DNA of 64,000 nt, taken from positions 62,001-126,000 of the forward strand of contig DATLGL010000064.1 in the NCBI GenBank assembly GCA_035540495.1, read 5' to 3'. Each line of letters begins with the position of its first letter. The stretch's first letter is position 1. The DNA comes from DASVEG01 sp035540495. GTDB lineage: Bacteria; Actinomycetota; Acidimicrobiia; Acidimicrobiales; CADCTF01. This document shows positions 50,301 to 57,500 of the stretch, in pieces. The position numbers were made by a program, and so were the translations under genes. The notes below the pieces were generated by a model that made no database searches, was not told where the DNA came from, and saw only the letters and a list, made by a program, of their open reading frames with translations.

Positions 50301-50404
50301 CCATCGGCTCCACCAACGGATCCACCAACGGCTCGACCCGCCGGCGCACCCGCCGGCGCACCGAGTCAGCAACGTCCACCACCACCACCATCACCAAGGG
50401 GTGA
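47378..50404 (+). CDS. Triple fusion: MFS transporter + LivF ATPase + LivG ATPase
   Basis: 1008 residues. Residues 1-425 are a 12-helix major facilitator protein with motif A GFLADRKSR and a SLGFSIGSLY segment. About 440-680 is a LivF-type ATPase: Walker A GTNGAGKST (477-485), signature LSGGEQQML, Walker B LLMIDELSLGLAP. About 705-960 is a LivG-type ATPase: Walker A GPNGAGKTT (745-753), an altered signature LSTGSRR, Walker B VILFDEPSSG. It ends in a low-complexity Ser/Thr/Arg tail. I see no frameshift or stop between parts, and the linkers are charged and short. The ATG overlaps the LivHM stop and the binding protein follows by 2 bases. The role of the MFS part is unknown. Confidence 0.92.
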   Translation: MTGLKKRLLGVTGGANPTPLLVLFSLNAVDELDRAAFAVLTPEIRDAFGLNNQGILSVIAIVGALSYGLQPFIGFLADRKSRVRIAILGAAIWASFTVLTGLAPFIWVLIIARCGTAIGRFVNDPTHNSLLADYYEPEHRIKVYGVHRAANSVGQILGPLAGGFLAAAFTWRAPFLAFPIFTVLAIVFAVSKLREPVRGRFDRMAMGASEEIADTEETAASFAESWRICNQVMTLRRIWLSLPFLAASLIGLGSLTSLFYEDVFGLSEAERGVIAAIAEPFQLLGILIGIPLATKLFNRGPGLVLKFLGVVGTLSGVFLALFALAPSVPIAVGLNILASSVLGILGPGINAVLSQAIPPRARSLGFSIGSLYVIPGFLILIVIGGFADSIGIRGALIMMLPVFLIGAFIIASAGSFVEADINKVRTSAVAQSEVLAARRDGRAKLLLVKDLDVGYDSVQVLFGVNFEVEEGQIIALLGTNGAGKSTLLKAISGLLPASAGAVIFDGVDMTYAPPQEVAGRGVVQVPGGKGVFPTLSVEENLKIAGWMYRGDQEYVQRATEQVLEYFPVLRERWNQPAGNLSGGEQQMLTLGQAFITKPRLLMIDELSLGLAPIIVEQLLKIVKAIQENGTTIILVEQSVNVALTVADTAFFLEKGEIRFQGPTAELLDRPDVLRSVFLEGAGSVEGGEASKKLAPARARGAVTVDRDDARVVLETRNLSKRFGGIVATNDVSFKLYENEILGFIGPNGAGKTTLFDEISGFLPLDGGRIFLLGEDVTELGPDGRARLGLGRSFQDARLFPALTVRDTIAVALERQIDVRDPLAAALNLPSVADSENDVEAKVDELIELMGIQAFADKFVSELSTGSRRIVDLACILAHEPKVILFDEPSSGIAQRETEALGPLLLRIRETTGASLLVIEHDMPLITSISDRMIALDLGTVVTDGPPHEVVNHPQVVASYLGTDEAVIARSGGRTTIGSTNGSTNGSTRRRTRRRTESATSTTTTITKG
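50306..50362 (+). repeat. Tandem 12-base repeats in the tail of the triple-fusion gene
   Basis: Two near-identical 12-mers (GGCTCCACCAAC and GGATCCACCAAC, 50306-50329) and two identical 12-mers CGCCGGCGCACC (50339-50362), encoding GSTN and RRRT repeats. A CCA-rich run follows (about 50376-50395). Confidence 0.75.
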
Positions 50405-50406
50405 CC

Positions 50407-52308
50407 ATGGGGAACTGGCAGAACGTCACGCTCGCCGACATCGCGAAGGGGTTCGCGCGCTACCGGCCCTTCATCGCTGTGCTGGCCGGCGTCATCCTCG
50501 TCGCCGCGTTCATGCCCGGGCAGAGTCGCGGTCCGTCTGATGTCACCGCGAGCGAGCTCGACGCCGCGCTCGGCACGACGCAGACGACGGTGGCCGGCGA
50601 TGCCGCCGACGCCGGTGGCGACATCGCCTCGACCGACGGAACGACCGTCGACGGTGCGACCACGGCCGGCGTCACCGGAGGCGGTGGAACCGTCGGCACG
50701 GGCGGCCCGGCCCGCAGCGCGTCGACCGGCGGTTCGACTGCGGGCGCGACGTCGGGCGGCGGAGCCACGAGCACGGGAGCCCAGCCGGTGCCGGCAGGAA
50801 CCGGTGCCGACTGCGATCCGGCCACCGGACGCATCCGCATCCCCACAAAGTTCGCTGCGCCGTGCAAGCCGATCGTCGCGAAGGCGCAGAACGGCGGCGC
50901 GACGTCGTTCGGGGTCACCGCCGACGAGATCACGATCGTCTGGTATCGCGGTGTCGCGGATCCGGCCGTCACCGCTGCGCTCACCGCGGCCGGTGCGGCC
51001 GACCAGCGCGAAGACGTCGACCACACGGTGCAGCAGTACGCCGACATCCTCACCCATCACTTCAACCTGTACGGCCGCAAGATCAAGTTCCACATCCACA
51101 ACGGCGACGCGAAGGCCGAAGACGACGCCCAAGGACGAGCCGACGCCAAGGCCGTCGTCGACAAGTACAAGCCGTTCGCCGTCATCAACTCGGTCAACAA
51201 CGCGTTCGTCGACCAGCTCGTTGCCAGCAAGGTCATCTGCATCTGCACGACGTCGCAGCCGCAGGAGTTCTACGAGCAGCGGTTCCCGTACGCGGGGTGG
51301 ACGACGCTGATGTCGTCGAGCCAGGGCTACATCCACCGCGCCGAGTACGTCGGGAAGCGCCTCGCTGGTCAGAAAGCAAGGTGGGCGGGCACCCGCGACG
51401 TCACCCAGCAGATGAACCAGGAGGAGCGGGTCTTCGGGCTCCTCTACTACGAGACCCCCGACAACGCGTACCGGGGCGGCGTGGAGTTCTTCAAGAAGGA
51501 GCTCGCTCGGTACGGCGTGCAGCTCAAGGAGGTGCTCGCCTATCCGTCGAACCTCGCCCAGGCCCAGGAGCAGACCCGTTCGCTGATCTCGAAGCTCAAG
51601 GCATCGGGCGTCAACAGCGTGATCTTCTCTGGTGATCCGATCACCCCGGCGACGTTCACCACCGAGGCCCAGAACCAGCGCTGGCAGCCGGAGTGGATCA
51701 TCACCGGCTCCGCCCTCGTCGACACGACCCTGTTCGCCCGCACCTACAACCAGGACCAGTGGTCGCGGGCATTCGGCATCTCGTACCTCTCGCTGCGGTT
51801 CCCCGAAGAGCAGACGACGTCGTTCAACATCCACCGTTGGCACACCGGCCAGCCGCCGCGGGCCGGCAACACCCATGGCGTGCTGTGGGCGCCGTTCTTC
51901 ATCCTCGGCACGGGGATGCACATGGCGGGCCCGCAGCTGACGCCGCAGACGTTCGCCAAGGGGCTCTTCGAGTACCCGCCGACGGGCGGATTCGTGACGG
52001 CACCGCACACCTCGTACGGACGCCACGGCATCTGGGATCGCGACCCGTGGAAGCTGGTCGACCTCACGCAGTACGACGACGTCACCGAGATCTGGTGGGA
52101 CCGCACCGCGACCGGCCCGGACGAGGTCGGCAACAACGGCGTCGGGATGTACCGCTACGTCGACGGCGGCAAGCGATACCTGCCCGGTCAGCATCCGCAG
52201 ACGCCGCCGAAGGCGTTCGACCCGAACGGGGCGCCGACGATCCTCGACCGTGCCCCCGAGAACGAGCGGGCGCCGGAGTACGAGCACAAGCACCACTACC
52301 ACGGGTAG
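50407..52308 (+). CDS. Membrane-tethered substrate-binding protein (LivK/periplasmic-binding type 1-like)
   Basis: 633 residues. It begins with a cytoplasmic head VTLADIAKGFARYRP, then one transmembrane helix (FIAVLAGVILVAAFMP), a Gly/Thr/Ser linker to about 140, and a large type 1 periplasmic binding-fold domain. That domain contains YGRKIKFHIHNGDA, VDKYKPFAVINSVNNAFVDQ, YYETPDNAYRGGVEFFKKEL and SGVNSVIFSGDPITPATF. It ends in a His-rich tail EHKHHYHG. There is no cleavable leader or lipobox, so the protein should stay anchored by its N-terminus. It is the last gene of the transporter operon, before a strong terminator. The ligand is unknown. Confidence 0.85.
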   Translation: MGNWQNVTLADIAKGFARYRPFIAVLAGVILVAAFMPGQSRGPSDVTASELDAALGTTQTTVAGDAADAGGDIASTDGTTVDGATTAGVTGGGGTVGTGGPARSASTGGSTAGATSGGGATSTGAQPVPAGTGADCDPATGRIRIPTKFAAPCKPIVAKAQNGGATSFGVTADEITIVWYRGVADPAVTAALTAAGAADQREDVDHTVQQYADILTHHFNLYGRKIKFHIHNGDAKAEDDAQGRADAKAVVDKYKPFAVINSVNNAFVDQLVASKVICICTTSQPQEFYEQRFPYAGWTTLMSSSQGYIHRAEYVGKRLAGQKARWAGTRDVTQQMNQEERVFGLLYYETPDNAYRGGVEFFKKELARYGVQLKEVLAYPSNLAQAQEQTRSLISKLKASGVNSVIFSGDPITPATFTTEAQNQRWQPEWIITGSALVDTTLFARTYNQDQWSRAFGISYLSLRFPEEQTTSFNIHRWHTGQPPRAGNTHGVLWAPFFILGTGMHMAGPQLTPQTFAKGLFEYPPTGGFVTAPHTSYGRHGIWDRDPWKLVDLTQYDDVTEIWWDRTATGPDEVGNNGVGMYRYVDGGKRYLPGQHPQTPPKAFDPNGAPTILDRAPENERAPEYEHKHHYHG

Positions 52309-52335
52309 CGGCGCCACGACAGCGAGGAAAGCGCG

Positions 52336-52367
52336 TAGAGGCCCCCTCCAGCCGGAGGGGGCCTCTA
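52336..52367. terminator. Bidirectional hairpin terminator after the transporter operon
   Basis: A perfect 14-bp stem (52336-52349 with 52354-52367) and a 4-base loop AGCC, rich in GC with TA at its base. It lies between convergent genes. The stop codon of the minus-strand gene (52365-52367) forms the base of the hairpin. There is no long T tract. Confidence 0.7.
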
Positions 52368-53636
52368 TTCGTCTTCGAGCTCGAGCTTGTCGCCGCCGTC
52401 GACCGCTCGAAGGCGACCGGCGATCGCCCGCAGTTCCTCGATTGGGATCGTGCCGTAGATGCGTACGTACCGACCGCCGTCGCGTGGCGCGCGCAACTCG
52501 ACCCCCGCGCCGCTGAGAAGCAGCTCGGCTTCGCCGAACGGTGCCACCTCGATCTTCGGCGCCCCCGCTGTCGGCTGGAAGGCCTCACCGCCGCGCAGCG
52601 TGCCGCCCTGGTCGATGGCGACGATGTCGACCCCGCGACGCCACGCGTCGACGACGCCTGCGCGGCGGAACGACTCGCGCAGGGGGTCGTCGCCGAAGTT
52701 CTCCGGCTGCGGTGGGACGACGCTGAACCGGCCCAGGTACTCGAAGCCTTCCGGTGCTTCGTCGAGGACGAGGAACTCGCCCGGAGGCGTCGAGCCCGCT
52801 TTCACCCTGCGGACGAAGCCGCCGCCAGACGCCGCGGGCACCGGATCGCCGTCGACCGCGAACAGGTCATCCGCGAGCGTCGGGTCCTCGTCGACCTCCA
52901 CCGCGACTCGTCGAGTGAGCACCTGCCCGTCGGCGGTGACGACCTCCTCGAGGACGAGGCCGGCCTCGTCGACGCAGGTGTCGGCGTGGTCGGTGTCGGT
53001 CGGGGGCTCGACCACAGCGGCGAGGGTCTGGCGCGACCGGTAGATCTGGCACAGACGATCGGCGACCCGTCGCACCTCGCGGCGCTCGACGAGGCCACGT
53101 TCCACGGCCTCGGGCAGCGCGACCTCGAGTCGAAGGTCGGTCGGCGGCAGCGCAGGCGCCACCTGCAGCACGCTCGGTGCGCCCGAGCTCTCCGTCGACG
53201 TGAGCAGGTAGGTGCCGATCCGCGACGAGAACGTCTCGCCGCCCGGGGGCGCGCCTTCCTTCGTGTCGAGGCGGCTGTCGAACGGGCGCTTCGAGCTCAC
53301 GACGTCGGTGAGGACGCTGATCTCCCGTCCCGCGGTCTCGACCCGGTAGACGATCCGCGCGGAAGCGGGCGTGCGCACGATGTCGACGGCGTCCGCTCCG
53401 TCGACGACCGTCGACCCCCGACGTCCGATCGACGCGAGCTCCTGCGTGCCGTCGTCACCGGCGCCGTCGTCGCCGCTCGTCGCGACGAGCACGGCCGTCG
53501 CTCCTCCGACGACGACCACGCTGGTGGCGATGGCGACGACGAGCGGCCGCTTCGCCCGCTTCTGTCGCCTCGCGCGCCGGCGCCGGGCCCGCTCCGCCTC
53601 GATGCGGGCGCGCCGGCGCTCGTCGCGGTCACTCAT
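52365..53636 (-). CDS. Membrane-anchored extracytoplasmic protein, possible RseB/LolA-like fold
   Basis: 423 residues: a very basic head (RRRARIEAERARRRRARRQK), one transmembrane helix (VVAIATSVVVVGGATAVLVA, about 33-52) and an outer domain. ARIVYRVETAGREISVLTDV, ADTCVDEAGLVLEEVV and RRVAVEVDEDPTLADDLF resemble lipoprotein-carrier/RseB-type beta sheets. This fold call is tentative. ATG 53636 lies 27 bases after the carboxylesterase stop, so it may be the distal gene of the catabolic operon or have its own promoter. The stop codon lies within the terminator stem. Confidence 0.68.
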   Translation of the reverse strand: MSDRDERRRARIEAERARRRRARRQKRAKRPLVVAIATSVVVVGGATAVLVATSGDDGAGDDGTQELASIGRRGSTVVDGADAVDIVRTPASARIVYRVETAGREISVLTDVVSSKRPFDSRLDTKEGAPPGGETFSSRIGTYLLTSTESSGAPSVLQVAPALPPTDLRLEVALPEAVERGLVERREVRRVADRLCQIYRSRQTLAAVVEPPTDTDHADTCVDEAGLVLEEVVTADGQVLTRRVAVEVDEDPTLADDLFAVDGDPVPAASGGGFVRRVKAGSTPPGEFLVLDEAPEGFEYLGRFSVVPPQPENFGDDPLRESFRRAGVVDAWRRGVDIVAIDQGGTLRGGEAFQPTAGAPKIEVAPFGEAELLLSGAGVELRAPRDGGRYVRIYGTIPIEELRAIAGRLRAVDGGDKLELEDE

Positions 53637-53663
53637 GATCGAACGTCCGTGGCGCCGGCAGGA

Positions 53664-55169
53664 TCAGGCGGACGACATGCGGCCGGTGACCCGGCCTTCC
53701 CACGCCCGGCGTTCCTGCTCCATCGGTGCGTCGACGACCTCGACCGTCTTGCCGAGACGCATCGTGGCCCGCCGCTCGCCGTCGTAGGCCGGCCAATCGC
53801 CCAACGCCTCCGACGACGGGTTCCCGGTGCGAGCGAACGCGATCCACGCGTCCATCATGGCGGCCGACAGCGCCTCGGCCTCGGCACCCTCACCGGCGAA
53901 CATGTTCATCATCGGCTGGTCGAGGTTGCCGAACACGAACGGGATCTCGAGGGCGTGACACGACCTCAGGAAGCCACCCGCGGCCGGCGACTCCCAGTCG
54001 AAGAGGTACTCGTACACCGGCGAACCCGTCGCCGCGTGGGCCTCCGCCATCCGCAGCGAGGGGATGCGGAACATCCGATCGCTCTCGATCGCGACCCACA
54101 GCGAGAACGGGTCGGTCGGCAGCCCTTGGTCGGCGCGGGCCTTGGCGTAGGTCTCGATCAGGTCGTCGAGACCTTCCTCGCCGACTGTCGCCGCGAGCCG
54201 CCGGCGCGTGACCGCATCGTCGCCGGCGGTGAGCTTGCGGTCGCCCATGGCGAAGTACGTCATCTCGTCGCGGTTGGTGCCCACGAGGATCGGCACGCCG
54301 TGGTTCAGGCCGTCACGGATGGCGTCGAGCGCCTGCACCGGGAGCGTGGTGCCGTCGACCACCGGAGCCAGCGGCGTCGCCAGCCGGCCGAGACGCTCGA
54401 CGATCTTCTCCTGCGCCTCGACCAGTTCCTCGAGCGGCGTGTCGCGGAGGTCGCGGACGTCGTCGACGCCGCACTCCTCGACGAGCGCGTTCACGAACTT
54501 CTCCGCGAACCGGATCGGGAACCCGCCAGGCCCGCCGCTCTCGGCGATGACCTTGTGGAAGAGCCCCTTGGCTGCCGGTGTGCCCAGCAGCGTGGCGACG
54601 CTGACCGACCCGGCCGACTCGCCGAACGCGGTCACGTTGTCGGGGTCGCCGCCGAAGGCGGCGATGTTGTCCCTCACCCACTGCAGGGCAGCGATCTGGT
54701 CGAGAAGCCCCCAGTTGCCGCCGCCGAGGTGCTCGCTCGCGAGCCACCCGAGCAGGCCGAGGCGATAGTTGATCGTCACGACGACGACGTCGCCCCGCTT
54801 GGCGAGGTTGGCGCCGTTGTACAGACCCATCGACCCAGAGCCGCTCTGGAACGCGCCGCCGTGGATCCAGACCATCACGGGCCGCTTCTCCGAGTCGCCG
54901 GCGCCCGGCGTCCACACGTTGAGAGACAGGCAGTCTTCCGAGTGCGCGTGCGCGTCGCCCATCGCCACGCCGGTCATCTGCACGGGCTGGGGCGCGGTCG
55001 GACCGAACACCGTCGCATCACGTACCCCGTCCCACGCGTCCGGCGGCTGCGGCGCCCGCCACCGCAGGTCGCCGAGGGGCGGCGCGGCGAACGGGATGCC
55101 GCGGAACACCGCGACGCCCTTGTCGTCCGCTCCCTGCACCTTGCCGTAGGTCGTCTCCACGATGGTCAT
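53664..55169 (-). CDS. Type-B carboxylesterase/lipase
   Basis: A 501-residue serine esterase of the cholinesterase-like (type B) family. Visible are FRGIPFAAPPLGDLRW, EDCLSLNVWTP, oxyanion WIHGGAF and the nucleophile S185 in FGESAGSVS. The catalytic His lies in the C-terminal half, probably in SCHALEIPFVFG. It has no signal peptide, so it acts on intracellular esters. Its ATG overlaps the preceding ligase stop (ATGA), so it belongs to the catabolic operon. It may release an acid for activation by one of the two ligases. Confidence 0.9.
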   Translation of the reverse strand: MTIVETTYGKVQGADDKGVAVFRGIPFAAPPLGDLRWRAPQPPDAWDGVRDATVFGPTAPQPVQMTGVAMGDAHAHSEDCLSLNVWTPGAGDSEKRPVMVWIHGGAFQSGSGSMGLYNGANLAKRGDVVVVTINYRLGLLGWLASEHLGGGNWGLLDQIAALQWVRDNIAAFGGDPDNVTAFGESAGSVSVATLLGTPAAKGLFHKVIAESGGPGGFPIRFAEKFVNALVEECGVDDVRDLRDTPLEELVEAQEKIVERLGRLATPLAPVVDGTTLPVQALDAIRDGLNHGVPILVGTNRDEMTYFAMGDRKLTAGDDAVTRRRLAATVGEEGLDDLIETYAKARADQGLPTDPFSLWVAIESDRMFRIPSLRMAEAHAATGSPVYEYLFDWESPAAGGFLRSCHALEIPFVFGNLDQPMMNMFAGEGAEAEALSAAMMDAWIAFARTGNPSSEALGDWPAYDGERRATMRLGKTVEVVDAPMEQERRAWEGRVTGRMSSA

Positions 55170-56623
55170 CCGTTGCCCCCTACCCGTTCTGCGCGAAGTC
55201 CCGAACGGCGCACCTTCCCGGCGTCGTCGCGGACCTGTCCTTCCACTCGTTCGAAGCTGCGCGGGATCTTGTACGACACGAGACGCTCCTTCAGGAACGC
55301 CCGCAGCTCGTCGTCGGTGACCTCACCTGCCTTCGGGTCGAGCTCGATCACGGCGTGGACCCGGTTGCCGAAGTCGTCGTCGGGGATCCCGATCACCGCG
55401 CACGAGGCGATGGCGGGATGTTCGTCGAGCGCGGCCTCGACCTCGGCCGGGTAGATGTTCGCGCCGCCGGCCAGGATCATGTCGGTGCGACGGTCGGCGA
55501 GGTAGAGGTAGCCGTCTTCGTCGATGTAGCCCATGTCGCCGAGCGACTCCCAGCCCTCGTCGTCGCGGCGGGCTTCGGCGCCGATGTACTGATAGGTCTT
55601 GCCGCCTTCGGGCGGCTTCATCCAGAGCTCGCCGATCTCGCCAGGCGGGCACTCCTCACCCGTGCCGGGATCGACGATCTTCATCCGCCCCGGCGTCGCC
55701 TTGCCCACCGTGCCGCGATGGGCCATCCACTCCTCGCCGCCGATGATCGTGACGCCCTGGGCCTCGGTGCCGGCGTAGAGCTCCCACACCTTGTCGGCAC
55801 CGATCCACTCGATCCACGCCTCCTTGAGCCACGGCGGGCACGGCGCCGCGAGGTGGAGGATCCCTTTCAGCGAGTCGAGCGGGTACTGCTGCTTCACCTC
55901 CTCGGGGAGGCGGTGCATGCGGAGCATCATCGTCGGCACGAGGAGCATCCAGTCGACCTGGTGCTCGGCGACGAGCTGCACGGCGCGCAGCGCGTCGAAC
56001 CGCGGCATCACGATGATGTGGTTGCCGGCGAAGAGCGCGCTCATGGAGAACATGAACGGCGCGTTGTGATACAGCGGCCCCGGCACGAGCTCGGTCCCGT
56101 TGTGCCCGGCGCCGAAGCCGCGCGGACCTTCGGGGTCGACTTCGCCCTTCTGGCCGCTGACGATCAGCTTCGGGCGTCCGGTCGAGCCACCGCTCGTCGG
56201 CGCCTTGTACGACGGGGCGGTGCGGTCGGGCAGGATCGGCTCGTCGCTCGCGTCCTCGTCGGGCTCGATGACCTCGGTGACCACGAGGCTCGGCTTGGCG
56301 AGCTCGATGATCTCCTTGCGCTCCCGCTCGGGGAGCTTGTGGCTCACCGGCTGTGGTGTGGCGCCGAGCTTCCACGCCGCGATCGACGCCTCGTAGAAGT
56401 CGATGCCGTTCGGGAGCCCGATGGTGACGAAGCTTCCCTCCGTCACCCCGAGCCGTTCGTAGGTACGGGCGAGGCGGTTCGTCCGCTTCTCGAGCTCCAT
56501 CCGGGTGACGGTGCGCTCCTCGCGGATGTGCGCACCGTCGACCGGTACTTCGGTGATGGCGGGACGGTCCGGCTGCTGTTCAGCGAGCCACCGGACCGCC
56601 GCGCCGATCGGTTGGATGGCCAC
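55166..56623 (-). CDS. AMP-forming acyl-CoA synthetase, second ligase of the catabolic operon
   Basis: 485 residues. The adenylate P-loop is the variant TSGGSTGRPKLIV, with YAGTEAQGVT, LADRRTDMILAGG and an NIYPAEVEAAL block. The C-terminal catalytic Lys region is DAGKVRRSG. It is distinct from the other two ligases in the window. GTG 56623 overlaps the last base of the preceding stop (TAGTG), so translation is coupled to the MaoC gene. The substrate is unknown; the operon context suggests a ring-derived or branched acid. Confidence 0.9.
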   Translation of the reverse strand: MAIQPIGAAVRWLAEQQPDRPAITEVPVDGAHIREERTVTRMELEKRTNRLARTYERLGVTEGSFVTIGLPNGIDFYEASIAAWKLGATPQPVSHKLPERERKEIIELAKPSLVVTEVIEPDEDASDEPILPDRTAPSYKAPTSGGSTGRPKLIVSGQKGEVDPEGPRGFGAGHNGTELVPGPLYHNAPFMFSMSALFAGNHIIVMPRFDALRAVQLVAEHQVDWMLLVPTMMLRMHRLPEEVKQQYPLDSLKGILHLAAPCPPWLKEAWIEWIGADKVWELYAGTEAQGVTIIGGEEWMAHRGTVGKATPGRMKIVDPGTGEECPPGEIGELWMKPPEGGKTYQYIGAEARRDDEGWESLGDMGYIDEDGYLYLADRRTDMILAGGANIYPAEVEAALDEHPAIASCAVIGIPDDDFGNRVHAVIELDPKAGEVTDDELRAFLKERLVSYKIPRSFERVEGQVRDDAGKVRRSGLRAERVGGNG

Positions 56624-57486
56624 TAGGCGAAGGTGAACTTGCCCTGGTCGAGGACGACGTCGCCGTTCGGGTTGACCGTCTGGAACAGGGCGTCGTTGCC
56701 GTCGACCCACATGCGGACCGTCAGCGCCTCGCCGGGGAAGACCGGCTTGGAGAACCGGCCCTCCATCATCTTGAAGTTCGCAGGGTCGGAGCCGCACAGC
56801 GTGTGGAGCAGCGCCCGCCCGGTGAAGCCCCACGTGCACAGGCCGTGGAGGATCGGCTTCGGGAAGCCGGCCATCTTGGCGAACTCGGGGTCGGAGTGGA
56901 GCGGGTTCCGGTCGCCCGACAGGCGATAGAGCAGCGCCTGGTCTTCACGCGTCTGGACGGTGACCTCGTGGTCGGGCTTCGTCGACGGGAACTCGAGCTT
57001 CTCGCTCGGGCCCCGGTCGCCGCCGAAGCCGCCCTCACCGCGCAGGAAGACGTGCGACTTGAGGGAGAAGAGCGGCTCTTCGGTCTCGGCGTCGACCGAC
57101 TCCGACTCGCTGAGCACGACCGCGCCGGAGCCCTTGTCGTAGACCGCGAGGGTGCGGCCGCGCGACTTGAGCTTGCCCTCGGCCGGGATCTCCTTGTGGA
57201 TCGTCAGCGTGCGGCCACCGTCGACCAGCAGCGCAGGGTTGAAGGTGCCGATGTTGCGCATGCCGCCGCCACCGCCGCCGAGGATGACGGCCATGGTCGG
57301 CAGCGCACGCTGCTTGACGTCCTTCGAGTTCTCGGTGGTGAACTCGAGCTCCTTGCCCGTCGGGTCCTCGGCGCCGGCGCCGACGCCGAGGGCGTAGAGC
57401 AGCGAGTCCTTCGACGTCCACGAGCGCTCGTGCCAGTCGCTCCAGTCGCTCGGGAGCTGGGCGACGGCGTCCTTGTCGATGGGCAT
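56623..57486 (-). CDS. MaoC-like enoyl-CoA hydratase (MFE-2 hydratase-2 type)
   Basis: 287 residues with a double hot-dog arrangement. The hydratase-2 motif is YRLSGDRNPLHSDPEFAK (D192, N194 and H197 in the active site), then GLCTWGFTGRALL. It hydrates 2-enoyl-CoA to (R)-3-hydroxyacyl-CoA. In eukaryotic MFE-2 this domain is fused to an SDR like the one encoded just upstream (57501-58403), so the pair is a split MFE-2. The start is ATG 57486, 14 bases after the SDR stop. Confidence 0.92.
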   Translation of the reverse strand: MPIDKDAVAQLPSDWSDWHERSWTSKDSLLYALGVGAGAEDPTGKELEFTTENSKDVKQRALPTMAVILGGGGGGMRNIGTFNPALLVDGGRTLTIHKEIPAEGKLKSRGRTLAVYDKGSGAVVLSESESVDAETEEPLFSLKSHVFLRGEGGFGGDRGPSEKLEFPSTKPDHEVTVQTREDQALLYRLSGDRNPLHSDPEFAKMAGFPKPILHGLCTWGFTGRALLHTLCGSDPANFKMMEGRFSKPVFPGEALTVRMWVDGNDALFQTVNPNGDVVLDQGKFTFA

Positions 57487-57500
57487 GTGTGACGGCCTCC

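Noticed and set aside
50376..50395. CCA run that could encode a His tag-like vector remnant
   Set aside because: In the gene's frame it reads Thr, not His, and the surrounding sequence is native chromosome.
51693..55454. 1253-codon plus-strand frame across the binding protein and carboxylesterase
   Set aside because: It spans two real genes on opposite strands and a terminator; the translation is repetitive Arg-rich.
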